From assembly GCA_900769735.1 (NCBI GenBank), contig CAAGHY010000029.1, positions 1 through 16,609 on the forward strand: a stretch of 16,609 bases of DNA, given 5' to 3'. This DNA comes from Rikenellaceae bacterium (GTDB lineage: Bacteria > Bacteroidota > Bacteroidia > Bacteroidales > UBA932). The stretch's first letter is position 1, and the number at the start of each line of letters is the position of its first letter. Both the position numbers and the translations under genes were made by a program. The notes under the pieces are model-generated. The model saw only the letters and a program-made list of their open reading frames with translations, did not search any database and was not told the origin of the DNA. Below, in pieces: positions 14,895-16,609 of the stretch.

Positions 14895-15347
14895 ATGCCT
14901 AAAGCAAAAAGTAAAATAGAGATAAAAAACAAACGTGCCGGTTTTGAGTACGAGTTTATAGATAATTATACCGCCGGAATAGTTCTTACCGGTACGGAAA
15001 TCAAGTCTATAAGGGCAGGCAAGGCCTCGCTTGTAGACAGCTATTGCTATTTTGTAAGGGGAGAGCTTTATGTGAAGAATATGCACGTGGCGGAGTACTG
15101 GTGGGGAACCTACAATGCCCACGATCCGCGCCGCGACCGCAAGCTGCTCCTCAACCGCAAGGAGCTCCGCAAACTGGAGCGTGCAACCAAAGAGAAAGGA
15201 CTTACTATAGTAGCCACACGCCTTTACATTGCGGAGAACGGTTTTGCCAAACTGAACATCTCCCTTGCAAAAGGTAAAAGGGAATATGACAAGCGCAATA
15301 CCATCAAGGAAAAGGATATGCGCAGGGATATGGAGAGAGGATATTAA
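14895..15347 (+). CDS. smpB: SsrA-binding protein (trans-translation)
   Basis: SmpB binds tmRNA and takes it to stalled ribosomes for trans-translation. The 150-residue product has the normal length and the OB-fold core. Visible signatures are IKNKRAGFEYEFIDNYTAGIVLTGTEIKSIRAGKASL near the N-terminus (in pieces: NKRAGFEYEF, GTEIKSIRAG), the YWWGTYNAHDPRRDRKLLLNRKE loop, and LNISLAKGKREYDKR. The basic C-terminal tail (IKEKDMRRDMERGY) is the part that enters the ribosomal mRNA channel. The tmRNA gene itself is not in the window. No Shine-Dalgarno sequence precedes the ATG, and a -7 element ends 7 bp before it. The gene appears monocistronic, divergent from miaA and convergent with pgk. Confidence 0.97.
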   Translation: MPKAKSKIEIKNKRAGFEYEFIDNYTAGIVLTGTEIKSIRAGKASLVDSYCYFVRGELYVKNMHVAEYWWGTYNAHDPRRDRKLLLNRKELRKLERATKEKGLTIVATRLYIAENGFAKLNISLAKGKREYDKRNTIKEKDMRRDMERGY

Positions 15348-15384
15348 AAAAGGCAGCCTTAACAGGGCTGCCCTTCTTTTTTAT
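15346..15384. terminator. Bidirectional intrinsic terminator between smpB and pgk
   Basis: GGCAGCC (15352-15358) pairs with GGCTGCC (15366-15372) around a 7-nt loop. It is followed on the plus strand by CTTCTTTTTT and preceded by six A at 15346-15351, which become the U-tract for the minus-strand pgk transcript. It overlaps the smpB stop codon. Confidence 0.85.
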
Positions 15385-15397
15385 AGCGTAATTGACA

Positions 15398-16609
15398 CTA
15401 CTCTCTGATAGCTTTGATACCAGGAAGCTCAATACCCTCTAGGTACTCAAGCATTGCACCGCCACCGGTAGAAACGTAGCTCACTTTGTCTGCGTAGCCC
15501 ATCTGGGTAACAGCTGCAACTGAATCACCACCACCTACAAGGGTAAATGCACCTTTCTCTGAAGTTACTTTAGCAAGAATCTCAGCAATGTAGTTGGTAC
15601 CTTTTGCAAAGTTAGGCATCTCAAATACACCTACAGGACCGTTCCAAAGGATAGTTTTTGAGTTCATAAGAACCTCCTCCCATACAGCAAGAGTCTCAGG
15701 AGCGGCATCCATACCCTCCCAACCCTCAGGGATCTCAAAGTTGTTTACAATCTGAGTGTTAGCCTCATTTGAGAAATCATCAGCAATGACAACCTCTTTA
15801 GAGAAGTAAAGTTTGACACCTTTCTCCTCAGCTTTCTTCATAATGTTAAGAGCCAACTCCATCTGGTCATCCTCGCAAAGTGAACGGCCAATTTTACCGC
15901 CCTGAGCTTTAACGAAAGTGTAAACCATACCGCCACCGATGATCATATTGTCACAAGCGTCAAACAAGTGCTCAATGATACCGATTTTTGAAGAAACCTT
16001 AGCACCACCAACAATAGCAGTTACCGGGTGCTCAGCACCGTGAAGAACTTTGTCAATAGCTTTGATCTCACCTTCCATAATGTAACCGAACATCTTGTCA
16101 TTAGGGAAGTATTTTGCAATAAGTGCAGTAGAAGCGTGTGCACGGTGAGCTGTACCGAATGCATCGTTGATGTAGCAGTCAGCGTATGAAGCCAAAGTTT
16201 TCACAAACTCTTTCTGGCTCTCTTTAACCTGAGCTTTAGCCTCTTTCTTCTGCTCGTCAGTAGCATCCTCAGCCAAACCGCGTGGTTTACCCTCCTCCTC
16301 AGCGTAGAAACGCAAGTTCTCAAGAAGAAGAACCTCACCAGGTTTAAGGGCTGCAGCAGCCTCCTGAGCCTTCATGCAGTCGTCGCAGAACTGAACTTTG
16401 GTGCCAATAAGCTCCTCAATTCTATAGATGATATGTTTTAGAGAGAATTTCTCAGTTACTCCTTTTGGTCTGCCAAGGTGAGACATAAGGATAAGTGAAC
16501 CGCCACCTGCAAGAACCTTCTTGATGGTAGGCACAGCTGCACGGATTCTGGTGTCGTCAGTGATTTTGAAATCAGCGTTTAGTGGAACGTTGAAGTCAAC
16601 TCTGGCAAT
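15398..16609 (-). CDS. pgk: Phosphoglycerate kinase (5' end beyond the window)
   Basis: This glycolytic and gluconeogenic enzyme interconverts 1,3-bisphosphoglycerate plus ADP with 3-phosphoglycerate plus ATP. The frame is open to the right edge, giving 403 residues. The first visible residues are IARVDFNVPLN, a conserved site near the PGK N-terminus, so only about 15-20 residues are missing. The in-frame GTG near 16534 is therefore internal. Seen in order are DTRIRAA, MSHLGRPKG with the substrate-binding arginine and histidine, LLLENLRFYAEE, NDAFGTAHRAHAST, the hinge VGGAKVSSKIG, IIGGGMVYTF, WNGPVGVFE and the C-terminal loop LVGGGDSVAAVTQMG and STGGGAMLEYLEG. Nothing catalytic is missing. 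Codon use favours GAG for Glu, as in gcvP. It is convergent with smpB; what lies upstream cannot be seen. Confidence 0.97.
   Translation of the reverse strand: MARVDFNVPLNADFKITDDTRIRAAVPTIKKVLAGGGSLILMSHLGRPKGVTEKFSLKHIIYRIEELIGTKVQFCDDCMKAQEAAAALKPGEVLLLENLRFYAEEEGKPRGLAEDATDEQKKEAKAQVKESQKEFVKTLASYADCYINDAFGTAHRAHASTALIAKYFPNDKMFGYIMEGEIKAIDKVLHGAEHPVTAIVGGAKVSSKIGIIEHLFDACDNMIIGGGMVYTFVKAQGGKIGRSLCEDDQMELALNIMKKAEEKGVKLYFSKEVVIADDFSNEANTQIVNNFEIPEGWEGMDAAPETLAVWEEVLMNSKTILWNGPVGVFEMPNFAKGTNYIAEILAKVTSEKGAFTLVGGGDSVAAVTQMGYADKVSYVSTGGGAMLEYLEGIELPGIKAIRE

Noticed and set aside
16510..16534. GTG near 16534 as the pgk start
   Set aside because: Conserved PGK sequence (RVDFNVPLN, DTRIRAA) continues upstream to the window edge, so this codon is internal.
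1..16609. A new multi-gene defence, mobile or biosynthetic system
   Set aside because: Every sizeable gene belongs to a recognised housekeeping or common family. No transposase, integrase, toxin-antitoxin pair, CRISPR repeat, phage gene or unexplained gene cluster is visible.

Overview
The window looks like a stretch of chromosome from a Bacteroidales/Bacteroidota bacterium. Two observations support this. Several starts are preceded by the Bacteroidota -7 promoter element TAnnTTTG. The genes themselves are Bacteroidota-like in type: a PheS with an inserted cysteine cluster, an MmdA-type carboxyltransferase with a short biotin carrier, a YitT protein, two secreted SGNH hydrolases and a single-chain GcvP. 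Genus cannot be decided from the sequence. Coding density is high and there are no transposases, integrases, phage genes or CRISPR arrays. No stretch over 300 bases lacks a gene; the longest gaps are about 235 bp (6917-7151) and 189 bp (9110-9298).

Layout from left to right. The 3' end of a U32-family peptidase/RNA hydroxylase gene (+) converges on a DsbD-yitT pair (-) across a shared terminator. A secreted SGNH hydrolase (-) follows, then a tRNA-Gly(GCC) gene (-) with its own promoter and terminator, then pheS (-). Next come yraN and a mannose-1-phosphate guanylyltransferase, read as one unit on the minus strand. Upstream of yraN is a 125-bp non-coding element bounded by 28-bp inverted repeats. 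A biotin carrier and a carboxyltransferase form a two-gene minus-strand operon, divergent from gcvP (+). gcvP ends at a perfect palindromic terminator shared with the minus-strand unit miaA - SGNH hydrolase - ProXp-ala-like editing protein. smpB (+) is divergent from miaA, and it converges on a right-truncated pgk (-) across another terminator.

Functionally this is mostly housekeeping. Translation and its quality control are represented by pheS, tRNA-Gly, miaA, smpB and the trans-editing protein. Central metabolism is represented by pgk, gcvP and the methylmalonyl/propionyl-CoA-type carboxyltransferase, and envelope functions by DsbD, GDP-mannose synthesis and the two hydrolases. I see no convincing new multi-gene system. 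The items most worth a second look are the inverted-repeat element upstream of yraN, the structured leader of the carboxyltransferase operon, the apparently near-leaderless smpB start, and the carboxyltransferase/biotin-carrier pair lacking a linked biotin carboxylase or sodium-pump subunit.
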